From assembly GCA_020849765.1 (NCBI GenBank), contig JADLAY010000058.1, positions 62,001-126,000 on the forward strand: a stretch of 64,000 nt of DNA, read 5' to 3'. Both the position numbers and the translations under genes were made by a program. Positions 44,031-52,898 of the stretch are shown here, piece after piece; position 1 is the stretch's first letter; every line of letters starts with the position of its first letter. The notes under the pieces were generated by a model, which was not told the origin of the DNA, did not search any database, and saw only the letters and a list, made by a program, of their open reading frames with translations. This stretch comes from Anaerolineae bacterium. Lineage in GTDB: Bacteria; Chloroflexota; Anaerolineae; Aggregatilineales; Phototrophicaceae.

Positions 44031-44091
44031 GCATCGAAATGATCGCGCGAGATGACCATGTACCGCAGGGCCAAGCCGGTGACTTGCCCAC

Positions 44092-44115
44092 GGCGACCCA
44101 CCGGCGTGCCCCTAC
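44092..44115 (-). repeat. GTAGGG-headed palindrome
   Basis: On the minus strand, GTAGGGGCACGCCGG followed by TGGGTCGCC. The arms are less regular than in other copies. Confidence 0.45.
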
Positions 44116-44163
44116 AGTTCGCGCCAGAATATCAGGTCGCCGAGAACGTGGCCATGGGCATTC

Positions 44164-44186
44164 GTAGGGGCGCATCACGATGCGCC
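44164..44186 (+). repeat. GTAGGG-headed palindrome
   Basis: Identical over 23 bases to 32616-32638; arms GGCGCATC and GATGCGCC. Confidence 0.75.
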
Positions 44187-44204
44187 AGGGGGTCTCCAGG
44201 CAAC

Positions 44205-44233
44205 AAAAAAGCTCAGGACTGCTCCTGAGCTTT
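44205..44233 (-). terminator. Rho-independent terminator of tRNA-Leu
   Basis: On the minus strand AAAGCTCAGGA and TCCTGAGCTTTTTT surround GCAG, directly after the tRNA 3' end. Confidence 0.93.
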
Positions 44234-44234
44234 G

Positions 44235-44318
44235 TGCCGAAGGTGGGAGTCGAACCCACACTCCCTTGCGAGAACTACGCCCTGAACGTAGCGCGTCTGC
44301 CAATTCCGCCACTTCGGC
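44235..44318 (-). tRNA. tRNA-Leu (anticodon CAG)
   Basis: An 84-base tRNA on the minus strand. The acceptor arms are GCCGAAG and CTTCGGC, with discriminator A. The anticodon arm is CTACG-TTCAGGG-CGTAG, giving CAG. The T-arm reads GTGGG-TTCGACT-CCCAC. A variable arm of class II length lies between, as expected for leucine. CCA is not encoded (A is followed by CAAAG). Its own terminator follows. It decodes CUG, a frequent leucine codon in this GC-rich genome. Confidence 0.97.
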
Positions 44319-44410
44319 GTTCGGCGACGATGATCGTAGCAAAATCCGGTGGGCTGTCAAGCGTGAGTTTACGCCAACAAGGGCTATTGCAGAGTCCAAC
44401 TACTCTTGTA

Positions 44411-44515
44411 CCCTCATCTCCCAACCCTCGGTGACCTTACGGTTACAGCGCGAAGGGGGCGGGAACGATTCTTGAAAAGACCTTCTCCATGAGGGAGAAG
44501 GATTTAGGATGAGGG
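44411..44515 (+). repeat. MITE-like dispersed repeat, copy 2
   Basis: Perfect terminal inverted repeats CCCTCATC and GATGAGGG bound 105 bases. The internal CTCGGTGACCTTACGGTTAC and hairpin CTTCTCC/GGAGAAG match copy 3. It is located between the tRNA and the histidine kinase gene. Confidence 0.85.
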
Positions 44516-44554
44516 TTTCCCTACCGATCCTGACATTACAAGGGCTCTGTGTGG

Positions 44555-46618
44555 TTACGCCAACTCCTCGTCCGCCAGCGGCAGCGTGATGTAGAACGTC
44601 GTGCCCTCGCCGAGACGACTCTCGACGCCGATTTCGCCACCGTGCGCTTCGACCAGCTTCTTGACGATCGCCAGCCCCAGGCCGGTGCCTTCAATCTCAC
44701 GCGTTTCCGGGCGGCGCACGCGGAAGAAGCGATCAAAGATGCGCGCCTGATCTTCCGGTGCGATGCCGTAGCCGTTGTCGCGAATGGCGATGCGGATGGT
44801 CGTCTCGCGGCGCTGCGCCGAGACGGTGACGCTGCTGTCTTTCGGGCTGTATTTGATCGCGTTGCCAATCAGGTTGGTGAACACCTGCACCAGCCGCGAG
44901 GCATCGCCCTGCACCATCGTGATGTCGTCGCCGACTTCGTTGATGATCTGCGTATTCTTCTGCTCGGCGCTCAGGCTGGTCGCCGTGATGCTCTCCGAGA
45001 TGACGATGCTGATCGGCAGGGGACTGGTTTCCAGTTTGAGTCCGCTCTCGTACTTGGCCAGGTCGAGGATGTCGTCGATCAACTGGCGCATCTTCTGGAT
45101 CGACTTCTGGATCATGCCCGCCCAGTTCTGGCCCACGTCGTCGAGCTTCTCCTGCATCAGCAGCAGTTCGACATAGCCGTTCATGATGCTCAACGGCTGC
45201 TTGAGGTCGTGCGAGACGGTGTGAACGAGTTCGGTCTTCAGTTGATCGATCTCTTTGAGCGGCGTGATGTCGTGCATGACGATGATCCAGCCAATCGACT
45301 CGTTGTGCGAAAGATTGGCGGAGAAGGTGCGCTCGTCGGCAGTCGTCAATTCGCCGACGGTGATGCCGCCCAGCCTGCGCGCGCGCTGGAACAATTGCAG
45401 GAATTCAGTTTCGGCGAACACCTCTTCAAACGGGCGGCCCATGTAATCGACCTCCGGCGGCAGGCCGAAGACCGAGAACGCCGACTGGTTGATCAGGCCG
45501 ATGTTGCCCTCGGCGCCGACCACGATGACGACGTCTGCGATGTTGCTCAGGATGCGCGACAGTTTCTCGCGTTCGCGCCGGGTATCGGTGTACAGGCGCG
45601 CGTTGTCGATGGCGACGCCCGCTCGCGAAGCCAGCTTCTCGATGAATTCGAGATGATCGTCGGCGAAGCCGTTCAGCCGCTTGCTCTCGACGCTGATGAC
45701 GCCGATAACGCGATCCTCACGCATGACGGGCACCGAGACGTGCGACTGCACGCGGTTTGAAAGCATGAGGTAATTGCTGTCGTAGGAGACGTCCGGCACG
45801 ATTTCCGCGCGCCCGCTGCGGGCGACCCGGTGCGCAATCGTCGCGTCGTGCGCCGCGCGCAGCGTCTGGATCTGCTCCGGCGACATCGAGTAGCCGAGGT
45901 CGACGAAGCCATAGAGCGTGTCGGCGTCCTGGTCGTAGAGCGAGAGCGTGGCGCCTTCAGCGGTCGTGAAGCGCATCGCCCAATCGAGCGTCATCGTGAA
46001 GACAGCGTCGAGCTCAATCGTATCCAGCAGGTCGCGGTCGATGCGGCGCAGCATCTGGTGCTCTTGCAGCTTGCCCGTGAGCGTCTTCTTCATCATCGTG
46101 TGCTCACGCGCGCTGCGCAGCGAGATGGCAATCGTCGGCGCGAGTGACGTCAGCAGTTGGCAGATCGACTCGTCCGGCAGCGTGCCGTTGGCCGGGTCGA
46201 CCAGGAAAGCCGCGCCCTGGAGCGCATTCTCGACGTAGAAGCCGATGCTCAGGCACTGCTGGCCGACCAGATCGGCCAGGCGGATCGGCATCTGGCCCGG
46301 CTGCAGGACGACGTATTCGCCGCACCGCCACGTCTCGATGACCTCGCTGCGATCGCTGAACGGGTAAAGCGCTTGCTCCGCCCGCAGCTCGCCCATGCCA
46401 AAGCCCCCGGCGAAACGCAGCATGTCGCTGTTCATCTCCGTCGCCAGCACCAGCACCCGCTCGGCGCTGGCAATCTCCGCCAGGGCATGCGCCAGGGTTT
46501 CCGCCATCGGCTTCAACTCCAGCAGAGTGCCCAAACGCTGCGCCAACCCATGCGCCAGGCGCAGGTATTCGAGCTCCTGCGTTTGCGCTTCGACGTTTTG
46601 GAGATTTACTGTCGCCAT
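44555..46618 (-). CDS. GAF-GAF-PAS sensor histidine kinase
   Basis: A 687-residue kinase without membrane spans, so a cytoplasmic sensor. GAF-like domains cover about 20-170 and 195-345 (EGATLSLYDQDADTLYGFVD; VPVMREDRVIGVISVESKRL). A PAS domain is at about 352-460 (LSNIADVVIVVGAEGNIGLI). The dimerisation helix has H470 in HTVSHDLKQPLS. The ATPase has N-box NLIGNAIKYSP, DNGYGIAPEDQARIFDRFFR and GTGLGLAIVKKLVEAHGG. All catalytic boxes are present. No response regulator is adjacent, so the partner is elsewhere. TACAAT at 46676-46681 (minus strand) is a possible -10 box. Confidence 0.94.
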   Translation of the reverse strand: MATVNLQNVEAQTQELEYLRLAHGLAQRLGTLLELKPMAETLAHALAEIASAERVLVLATEMNSDMLRFAGGFGMGELRAEQALYPFSDRSEVIETWRCGEYVVLQPGQMPIRLADLVGQQCLSIGFYVENALQGAAFLVDPANGTLPDESICQLLTSLAPTIAISLRSAREHTMMKKTLTGKLQEHQMLRRIDRDLLDTIELDAVFTMTLDWAMRFTTAEGATLSLYDQDADTLYGFVDLGYSMSPEQIQTLRAAHDATIAHRVARSGRAEIVPDVSYDSNYLMLSNRVQSHVSVPVMREDRVIGVISVESKRLNGFADDHLEFIEKLASRAGVAIDNARLYTDTRREREKLSRILSNIADVVIVVGAEGNIGLINQSAFSVFGLPPEVDYMGRPFEEVFAETEFLQLFQRARRLGGITVGELTTADERTFSANLSHNESIGWIIVMHDITPLKEIDQLKTELVHTVSHDLKQPLSIMNGYVELLLMQEKLDDVGQNWAGMIQKSIQKMRQLIDDILDLAKYESGLKLETSPLPISIVISESITATSLSAEQKNTQIINEVGDDITMVQGDASRLVQVFTNLIGNAIKYSPKDSSVTVSAQRRETTIRIAIRDNGYGIAPEDQARIFDRFFRVRRPETREIEGTGLGLAIVKKLVEAHGGEIGVESRLGEGTTFYITLPLADEELA

Positions 46619-46817
46619 AAGCCTTCGCCCGCGATCTGATGCTTCTAGACAGGAAGGTGCAAGATTTTACGTTTGATTGTAGCATAGTAAGACCGTGCAT
46701 ATCCCTTGAAATCGTCAAAGGGCGTCAAGGGTTTTTCGTAAAAAACGTGTGTATCATGATGTTTAGACGCTGGCCCTGAGCGCCGTTGGGGAGGGCGTCT
46801 GCGCGTGGAGGCAGCTC

Positions 46818-47561
46818 ATGGATTTCTCGGACATCAGCGCTCGGATGCGCAAACAGCGGGACGAGCAGGCGGAAGCACCCGCGACCGTCGATTATGAAGA
46901 GTCGTACCGCGTGCGCGCGCGTATGGTGGGTGTGCTCCTGCGCGATGCGCGCATGACCGCCCAGCGCAGCGTCGAAGAGTGCGCCAGTCTGCTCCACGTC
47001 GAGCCCGAGCTGGTCGAGATGTGGGAGTACGGCGATGGGACGCCGTCGCTGCCGCAGCTCGAAATCCTGGCCTACTATCTCGGCGTGCCGGTCAGCCACT
47101 TCTGGAGCGCGACCACGCTGCAATCCGAACAGGTGGAGCGCACCAACGCGCAGTCGGAATATCTGGCGCTGCGTGACCGCATGATCGGCGTGCTGCTGCG
47201 TCAGGCGCGCGAGGACGCGGGCATGAGCCTGGAGACCTTGAGTGAGCGCAGTGGGCTGCCCGTGGAAGAAATCGCCCACTACGAACTGGGCGAACAGCCG
47301 CTGCCGTTGAATGTGCTGACGGTGCTGGCCAATGGCGTCAACAAGAACATCAGCTATTTTCTCGAAAGCACCAGTCATATCGGCGAATGGCTGGCCCTGC
47401 GCGAGGCGGCGAACCGCCTGGCCGAACTGCCGGACGACCTGCGACGCTTTGTGACCAACCCGCTCAACCGCGGCTACATCGAGATCGCCATGATGTTCAG
47501 CCAGATGCCGACCGACCGCCTGCGCAAGATCGGTGAGAGCTTCCTCGACATCACCATGTGA
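46818..47561 (+). CDS. double helix-turn-helix (XRE-like) regulator
   Basis: A 247-residue protein with two XRE-type HTH domains in tandem. Domain one (about 33-95) is MVGVLLRDARMTAQRSVEEC, then LPQLEILAYYLGVPVSHFW. Domain two (about 118-185) is MIGVLLRQAREDAGMSLETL, ending LTVLANGVNKNISYFLE. The two start almost identically, pointing to internal duplication. The C-terminal 60 residues are helical. Similar soluble HTH proteins regulate small regulons; RodZ is an alternative but no membrane span is present. The ATG has GGAGGC upstream. The TPR gene follows 39 bases later and may share its transcript. Confidence 0.8.
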   Translation: MDFSDISARMRKQRDEQAEAPATVDYEESYRVRARMVGVLLRDARMTAQRSVEECASLLHVEPELVEMWEYGDGTPSLPQLEILAYYLGVPVSHFWSATTLQSEQVERTNAQSEYLALRDRMIGVLLRQAREDAGMSLETLSERSGLPVEEIAHYELGEQPLPLNVLTVLANGVNKNISYFLESTSHIGEWLALREAANRLAELPDDLRRFVTNPLNRGYIEIAMMFSQMPTDRLRKIGESFLDITM

Positions 47562-47600
47562 TGCGAGGGCATGTGACGAAGAGCGAGACGAGGGAATCAA

Positions 47601-48149
47601 ATGCCGACCGCACAGGAATATCAAGAACAGGGCCTGACGCTTTTCAAGCAGAAGGAATACGAGGCGGCTTCACGGGCATTTCAGCAGGCGCATGAAGCCT
47701 ACGAAGCCGAAGGCCAGCGCGATCTTGCCGGTGAAATGCAGGCCAACATCGGCCTGGTGCACCGCGCACTCGGTGAAAATCAGCAGGCGCTGGACGCGAT
47801 CCAGGCCGCGCTCGCCATCTTCCAGGAGCTGGAAGATCCGCTGCGGGCGGCCAAGGCGCTTGGCAACATGGGCGGCGTCTACGCGGCCCTCGGCGACCGC
47901 GAGCAGGCTTACACCTGCTATCGCAACGCGGCGGACGTGTTCCAGGAACTGGGCGAAAACAAGCTATATGGCGAAACCTTACTCGCGATGGGCGACCTGC
48001 AGGTGCGCGAGGGCAAGCTCATGGCCGGGGCATCGACCTACGAGGTCGGCCTGGAGCAGTTGGGCGACCTGACCGCCACTCAGCGCGTGCTCAAGGGCCT
48101 GATCGGCATCCGCAACAAGATCATGGGCGGCGGCACGCCAACCTCCTGA
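47601..48149 (+). CDS. TPR-repeat protein
   Basis: A 182-residue soluble protein made of about four TPRs: AQEYQEQGLTLFKQKEYEAA, GEMQANIGLVHRALGENQQA, AKALGNMGGVYAALGDREQA and GETLLAMGDLQVREGKLMAG. It has no signal or membrane span. It is probably a protein-interaction scaffold, perhaps working with the HTH regulator upstream; that link is by position only. A clear terminator follows. Confidence 0.85.
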   Translation: MPTAQEYQEQGLTLFKQKEYEAASRAFQQAHEAYEAEGQRDLAGEMQANIGLVHRALGENQQALDAIQAALAIFQELEDPLRAAKALGNMGGVYAALGDREQAYTCYRNAADVFQELGENKLYGETLLAMGDLQVREGKLMAGASTYEVGLEQLGDLTATQRVLKGLIGIRNKIMGGGTPTS

Positions 48150-48176
48150 TCGAGCGGTTCTTTCGAGAAGCGACGA

Positions 48177-48206
48177 GGGCGTGTCTGGGGCACGCCCTTT
48201 CTTTTT
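48177..48206 (+). terminator. Rho-independent terminator after the TPR gene
   Basis: GGGCGTG and CACGCCC with a 7-base loop are followed by TTTCTTTTT. Confidence 0.88.
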
Positions 48207-48234
48207 CCCCCGCTCTTGCCCATAATTTCGCAGT

Positions 48235-50601
48235 ATGACGACACACACCACCCAACAGGGGCGTGTCGCTTTGCTTGTGGCGCTGTTTGCAGTTCTCGCC
48301 AGCATCTACATGCTGGTTTACAGCGGCTACATCGAGAGCGGCGACAGCAAAATCCTCTTCAACGCGGCCGGCAGCTTCTACCGTTTCGGCGATTTTCGCA
48401 TTGATCTGATGATGAACGAGCGGCTGCCCGCCTCGTTCGACGCGACCGAGCCGAATCCGCTGCTGGCCGTCAATGCCGAGCCACTGCCCGTCGTCCTCGC
48501 CAGCGGGTTGTATGCGCTGGCGAATGCGGTGCCTGGCCTTGGCCTCGTCCACACCGTCTGGCTCTTCAACGTGATCGTCGTCGCGCTGTCCGGCTGCGTC
48601 TTCTTCCTGTTCGCGGAGGCGCTCGGCTACGACCGGCGCACGGCGTTATGGGCGGCGCTCGCCTTCGGCCTGGCGACGATCGTCCTGCCCTACAGCAAGA
48701 CGTTCTTGCGCGAACCGCTCACGCTGCTGACGATTCTGCTGGCGGCCTACGCCGCCGAACGCGCGCGCGCTTCCGGCTACCGCCTCGTCTGGCTGATCGG
48801 GCTGGCGCTGGCCGTCGGTGCCATGCTGATCACGCGGGCCGCTGCCGCCTTCGCGCTGCCCGCCATCCTGGTGATCGTGCTGCCGGAGGTGCGCGGGAAT
48901 GCCGGGCGCGTGATCGGGCTGGCGCTGCTGCTCGTGGGCATCGCCGCCGGAGTCTTCTTGCTCGCCAACCTGTTCGGCGGCAACGTCGTCGGTGACCGCT
49001 ACGATCTGTTCGGGCGGATGGGTGCCGACCGCGCCTACCTGCTGACCGCCGTCCATGGCTATCTGCTCAGCATCGGCGGCAGCGTCTGGGCGACCTCGCC
49101 GGTGACACTGCTCGCCATCCCCGGCGCCTACCTGCTGCTGCGAAAGCGCATGCCGCGCTACCCGCTGGCCGCGCTGTTTGTGCTCCTGTCGTTCGCCTTC
49201 GGTTACGCGGTGCTCTCCGGGCAGCACTGGTTCGGTGGTCTCTCGTGGCCGCCGCGCCCCATGATCCCGGTCGTGCCGTTTCTGATGCTGGCGGCGCTGC
49301 CTGTCTTCGCGCGCATGCGCCAGCGCGGCTGGCTGCTGGTCGTGTTCGTCATGAGTGCCTTCAGCCTCTGGGTGCAGGTCACGGCGGTCTCCGTGCGCTG
49401 GGGCGCTTACGCCGCCGCGCTGCCCCCGGAATCCGGCGGCCTGATCGAGTGGAGCGGCGGGCTGAATCTGGTGCAATATCTGCGCTGGGTCGTCATCCCT
49501 GGCCTGTGGGGCAGTGTCCCGCTCGATAGCGCCTGGGCGCGCGCCGGGCTGCCGTTCGCGGCCCTCGCTTTCGCCGCGCTGGCGCTGATCGCGGGCCTAT
49601 GGCTGCGCCGCCTGATTCTGCGCCCGGCGCGCGTGGGTGGCAGCCTGGCCCTGGTGCTGGCCTGGATCGGCCTCACCTTGCTCGCGCTGCGCGCACTCTA
49701 CGACGTCGATCCGCTCTACAACGCCGGGAATGATGCCCTGCGCGCGATTGTGCCGATCATCGAGCAGGAGACGACCAGCGAAGACATCCTCTTCCTGAGC
49801 AATCCCGCTTACGTCGATTTCTTCTTCAACTACGGCAAGTGGGGCGATGCCGCCCGTCTGATCGGTCTGCCGCCGCATCCCGGCGACCGTCCCAGCCCGG
49901 AGCAGGCGCCCGAAGTCAGCGCCGAAAACCCGGACATCCAGATCAAGATGCAGGCCATCACCTTCATCTACGCTCTGGCGCGCGGGCATGACCACCTGTG
50001 GCTGCTGGAGAATTTCGGCCCGGCGCTGCCCTGGAGTGTGCGCCCGGTCGAGGGCTTCATGGCCGCCCATTACTACCCACTGCGGACGCTCGAAACCGCG
50101 CCCCAGGTGCGCCTGATCGAGTTCGTCACCGTCGACGCGCCCGATCCGTTCGGCTTCCGCCTGCCGGAGACGACGACCGATCTCGTCTTCGGCGACGACA
50201 TCGCGCTCACCGGCGTCGATCTCCCGCGTGGGACGAGCTATCTGCCCGGCTCGGCGCTGCCGATCTCGCTCGTCTGGCGGGCGCATGCGCCGCTCGACCG
50301 CGATTACACGATCGGCCTCTACCTGCGCGCGGCCGACGGCTCCCCGGTCGCCCAGGTCGACTCCCCGCCGCGCTGGGGCTTCGCGCCCACCAGCCGCTGG
50401 CATCCCGGCGCGCCGATCTGGGATCATCGCGCGCTACGCCTACCCCCGGACTTGCCCTCAGGCGACTATCAACTCTGGGTCAAGGTCTACGGCTTCAACG
50501 ACGATCTCCAGGCGCAGGATCTGCCGGTCACGGGCGCGTCGACGATTGACGGCGCGATCGGCGTGCTGCCGGTGACGATCACCGTGCGCGTCGTCAGCTA
50601 G
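48235..50601 (+). CDS. GT39-like membrane glycosyltransferase with C-terminal beta domain
   Basis: A 788-residue protein. Residues about 10-490 are multi-span (LVALFAVLASIYMLVYSGYI, ALAFGLATIVLPYSKTFLRE, ALIAGLWLRRLILRPARVGG and others), with an early acidic loop (ESGDSKILFN) as in PMT/GT39-type enzymes using polyprenyl-phosphate sugars. Residues about 560-788 are an extracytoplasmic beta-rich domain; its part at about 690-780 (YTIGLYLRAADGSPVAQVDS, PPDLPSGDYQLWVKVYGFND) recurs in the pseudogene at 55362. The exact donor and acceptor are unknown. The ATG is 28 bases after a terminator, with no good ribosome site, so a short leader is likely. Confidence 0.75.
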   Translation: MTTHTTQQGRVALLVALFAVLASIYMLVYSGYIESGDSKILFNAAGSFYRFGDFRIDLMMNERLPASFDATEPNPLLAVNAEPLPVVLASGLYALANAVPGLGLVHTVWLFNVIVVALSGCVFFLFAEALGYDRRTALWAALAFGLATIVLPYSKTFLREPLTLLTILLAAYAAERARASGYRLVWLIGLALAVGAMLITRAAAAFALPAILVIVLPEVRGNAGRVIGLALLLVGIAAGVFLLANLFGGNVVGDRYDLFGRMGADRAYLLTAVHGYLLSIGGSVWATSPVTLLAIPGAYLLLRKRMPRYPLAALFVLLSFAFGYAVLSGQHWFGGLSWPPRPMIPVVPFLMLAALPVFARMRQRGWLLVVFVMSAFSLWVQVTAVSVRWGAYAAALPPESGGLIEWSGGLNLVQYLRWVVIPGLWGSVPLDSAWARAGLPFAALAFAALALIAGLWLRRLILRPARVGGSLALVLAWIGLTLLALRALYDVDPLYNAGNDALRAIVPIIEQETTSEDILFLSNPAYVDFFFNYGKWGDAARLIGLPPHPGDRPSPEQAPEVSAENPDIQIKMQAITFIYALARGHDHLWLLENFGPALPWSVRPVEGFMAAHYYPLRTLETAPQVRLIEFVTVDAPDPFGFRLPETTTDLVFGDDIALTGVDLPRGTSYLPGSALPISLVWRAHAPLDRDYTIGLYLRAADGSPVAQVDSPPRWGFAPTSRWHPGAPIWDHRALRLPPDLPSGDYQLWVKVYGFNDDLQAQDLPVTGASTIDGAIGVLPVTITVRVVS

Positions 50602-50700
50602 AGATGCAAAGTAATCCATACAATCAGTGCACGCAAATCTGCATACAATCCGAATCAGTGTGAATTTCAGATGCTTGCGTGAGTCGAAGGCAAGGATGAT

Positions 50701-51276
50701 ATGCCCGATTTTTCATCGTTCTTTAGCAATCTGACGAATTCGACGCTCCTCATTTTTGCCCTTGCAACCCTTCCATTCTTGCTGATCGTTTTGTTTCTTA
50801 TCTGGCGTGCGATGCGTGGGCGCAGTCAGGTCAACCAGGCTCAGCACTGGCCGTTCGTGACGGGCACCGTGGTCGATGCGCGTGTGGAGACCCGCCGCTC
50901 AAGCAATTCCGATGGTGGCTACTCCACGTCCTACTATCCGGCGATCAATTACGAATATGAGGTCCAGGGACACCGCTACCGGAGCCAGCGTTTCAACCTT
51001 GGCGACGCGGTCGGCTACGGCAGTTCGACCATCGCCGAGCAGAAGGTCGCCCCCTACCTTGCGGGCAACCGCGTCACCGTCTATTACGATCCGCTGCAGC
51101 CGGGCGTCGCCGTGCTTGAGCGTTCCAGCCCCAGCAGCAAGATTCTGCTGGTTGCCGTCGTGCTCATCCTCGGCATTCTGTTATGCACTGCCGTGGTCAT
51201 GCTGGCTGCGTTCGGCGTTTTTGGTTCGATGTTCGGTGACGTGATGAACACTTTGCAGACGAGCGTACCGGGCTAA
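50701..51276 (+). CDS. DUF3592 membrane protein
   Basis: A 191-residue protein with a span near the N-terminus (about 14-38, LLIFALATLPFLLIVLFLIW), a DUF3592 beta domain (HWPFVTGTVVDARVETRRSS, YYPAINYEYEVQGHRYRSQR, GNRVTVYYDPLQPGVAVLER) and a second span (about 150-175). The domain faces outside if the N-terminus is inside. Function is unknown in the family. It converges with the glycosyltransferase at 51273, stops overlapping by four bases. Confidence 0.88.
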   Translation: MPDFSSFFSNLTNSTLLIFALATLPFLLIVLFLIWRAMRGRSQVNQAQHWPFVTGTVVDARVETRRSSNSDGGYSTSYYPAINYEYEVQGHRYRSQRFNLGDAVGYGSSTIAEQKVAPYLAGNRVTVYYDPLQPGVAVLERSSPSSKILLVAVVLILGILLCTAVVMLAAFGVFGSMFGDVMNTLQTSVPG

Positions 51277-52898
51277 TCAGCGGATTGCCCGCGTACAATC
51301 GCGACCTTGGCCTCGTGGCCCATCAGCGGGTCGCGCAGCAGCTCGTCCTTGAACTCGACCGCCGTCCACATCGCTTGCAGCGCCAGGATCAGCGCGGCAG
51401 CAGCCACGACGATCCGCAGCCAGCCGCGCCACGTCCCCGGCAGACGCAGGCCGATCTCCGCCAGCAGCGCGCCGCCGAGCGCCGCTAACAGCGGCAGCAG
51501 ATGGAGCAGGAAGCGCGGGTCATAGCTGGCGAACAACCACCAGATCAGGAAGTAGGGGACGATCCACCACAGCAGGAGTGCAGAGTACTGAGTACTGAGT
51601 GATTGGTGCTCAGTGCTCGGTGCTCGGTGCTCAGTGCTCGGTGCTCGGTGCTCGGTACTTGGTACTTGGTACTCAGAACTCAGAACTCGGTACTCAGAAC
51701 TCAGTACTGAGTACTCAGTCGAAGTGTCGAGCAGTGCTGTGCGCCTGAAACCGAGCAGGGCACGCGTGACCCGCCACAGCGCCAGCAGCAGCCCCGCGGT
51801 GATGACCCAGCCCATCAGCCCGTAATCCTGCGGCTGGGCGATGAACGGCGCCAGATTGACCAGCGTCCGCCGCGCTTGATCCGTCCACGCGGTGTCCGGC
51901 ATGAGGAAACCCGCGCCGATCAGGTTGCGCAGGTACCACGGCCCGGCGACGGCGGCCACGGCGATCAGGCTCAGGGCGGCGTCGCTCAGGCGGATGCGTT
52001 GGCGCCACCACGCCCAGGCGAGGGCGCCGATCAGCAGCGGGACGCCCGCCAGCGCGGCGTTCTTCGTCCAGGCGGCCAGCCCCAGGCAGACGCCTGCCAG
52101 CAGCGCATCGACGTGCGCGCCGCCCTCGATCGTGCGCAGGCAGAAGAGGACGGTCAGCGCCCAGTAGTAGGCCATCGGCAGGTCGACGTAACCGGACGAC
52201 GCCCAGCGCACGAACGTCGGCGTGAAGGCCAGGATCGATGCGCTCAACACGCCCGCCAGATGCCCCGCGCCCGTTTGCGCCGGGATCAGCCGCCGCCCGA
52301 TCAGATAGGCCGCGGGCAGGCAGCCGAGGCTGAGCAGCGCCGGGATCATGCGCGCGAGATATTCGTTCTCCCAGCCGGAGATGATGTAGCTGTAGGCATA
52401 AGCCAGCGGCATCGCCATCGGGTAGGCGCGGTAGAGGCTGTCGCCGCCGGTCAGCGGCACCAGCGTCCGCGATTCGGCCATCATCTGCGCGAACGGCTGG
52501 TAGATGCCGAGCACGTCGTCGCGTGAGAACGGCCAGTAGGCGGCGTTGAAGAGCACGGCGGCGGCGACCAGCGCGACGGGCAGCAGCCAGATCAGATCGC
52601 GGGCGGATGCTGTGGGCGATCGCGCCAGTGCCCGCCGGGATCGCATCCACAGCCGGATGCCGAGCGCGCAGATCGCCAGGTAGGGCAGCGCGACGCTGGC
52701 GGCACTGTAACGGAGGCCGACCACGCCCAGCCAGAACATGATCAGCGTCAGCATCCCGACGGCCAGGCCGGGCGTCAGCGTGTAGGCGAGCAGGCGGCCA
52801 TCCGGCTCCGGGCCGCGCGCGATCAACCAGCGCGCCCACGGATAGGCGGCGGCGATCAGCAGCGGTAGCGCGAGCCAGGCGAGCAGTGTTTGTGTCAT
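51273..52898 (-). CDS. GT39-like membrane glycosyltransferase containing a translated heptamer repeat
   Basis: A 541-residue multi-span protein with the early acidic loop and arrangement of PMT-like enzymes (WPFSRDDVLGIYQPFAQMMA, RRLIPAQTGAGHLAGVLSAS, VCLGLAAWTKNAALAGVPLL). Residues about 395-439 are not family sequence: they are seven-residue repeats of the type STEHRAP, SSEYRVL and STQYSAL, produced by 19 tandem 7-bp units in the DNA. They lie between two membrane spans, so a loop has been expanded without breaking the frame. The 5' end overlaps the stop of the next gene upstream (52895) by four bases, indicating an operon with the genes at 52895 and 54337. Confidence 0.85.
   Translation of the reverse strand: MTQTLLAWLALPLLIAAAYPWARWLIARGPEPDGRLLAYTLTPGLAVGMLTLIMFWLGVVGLRYSAASVALPYLAICALGIRLWMRSRRALARSPTASARDLIWLLPVALVAAAVLFNAAYWPFSRDDVLGIYQPFAQMMAESRTLVPLTGGDSLYRAYPMAMPLAYAYSYIISGWENEYLARMIPALLSLGCLPAAYLIGRRLIPAQTGAGHLAGVLSASILAFTPTFVRWASSGYVDLPMAYYWALTVLFCLRTIEGGAHVDALLAGVCLGLAAWTKNAALAGVPLLIGALAWAWWRQRIRLSDAALSLIAVAAVAGPWYLRNLIGAGFLMPDTAWTDQARRTLVNLAPFIAQPQDYGLMGWVITAGLLLALWRVTRALLGFRRTALLDTSTEYSVLSSEYRVLSSEYQVPSTEHRAPSTEHRAPSTEHQSLSTQYSALLLWWIVPYFLIWWLFASYDPRFLLHLLPLLAALGGALLAEIGLRLPGTWRGWLRIVVAAAALILALQAMWTAVEFKDELLRDPLMGHEAKVAIVRGQSAD
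51584..51716 (+). repeat. 19 tandem 7-bp units inside a coding region
   Basis: Units such as AGTACTG, GGTGCTC, AGTGCTC, GGTACTT and AGAACTC follow consensus RGWRCTN without interruption. The total length, 133 bases, is not a multiple of three. On the minus strand it is read as heptapeptide repeats in the glycosyltransferase. A five-unit relative is at 8372-8406. Confidence 0.92.

Noticed and set aside
51584..51716. CRISPR array
   Set aside because: Units are 7 bases with no spacers; simple tandem repeat.
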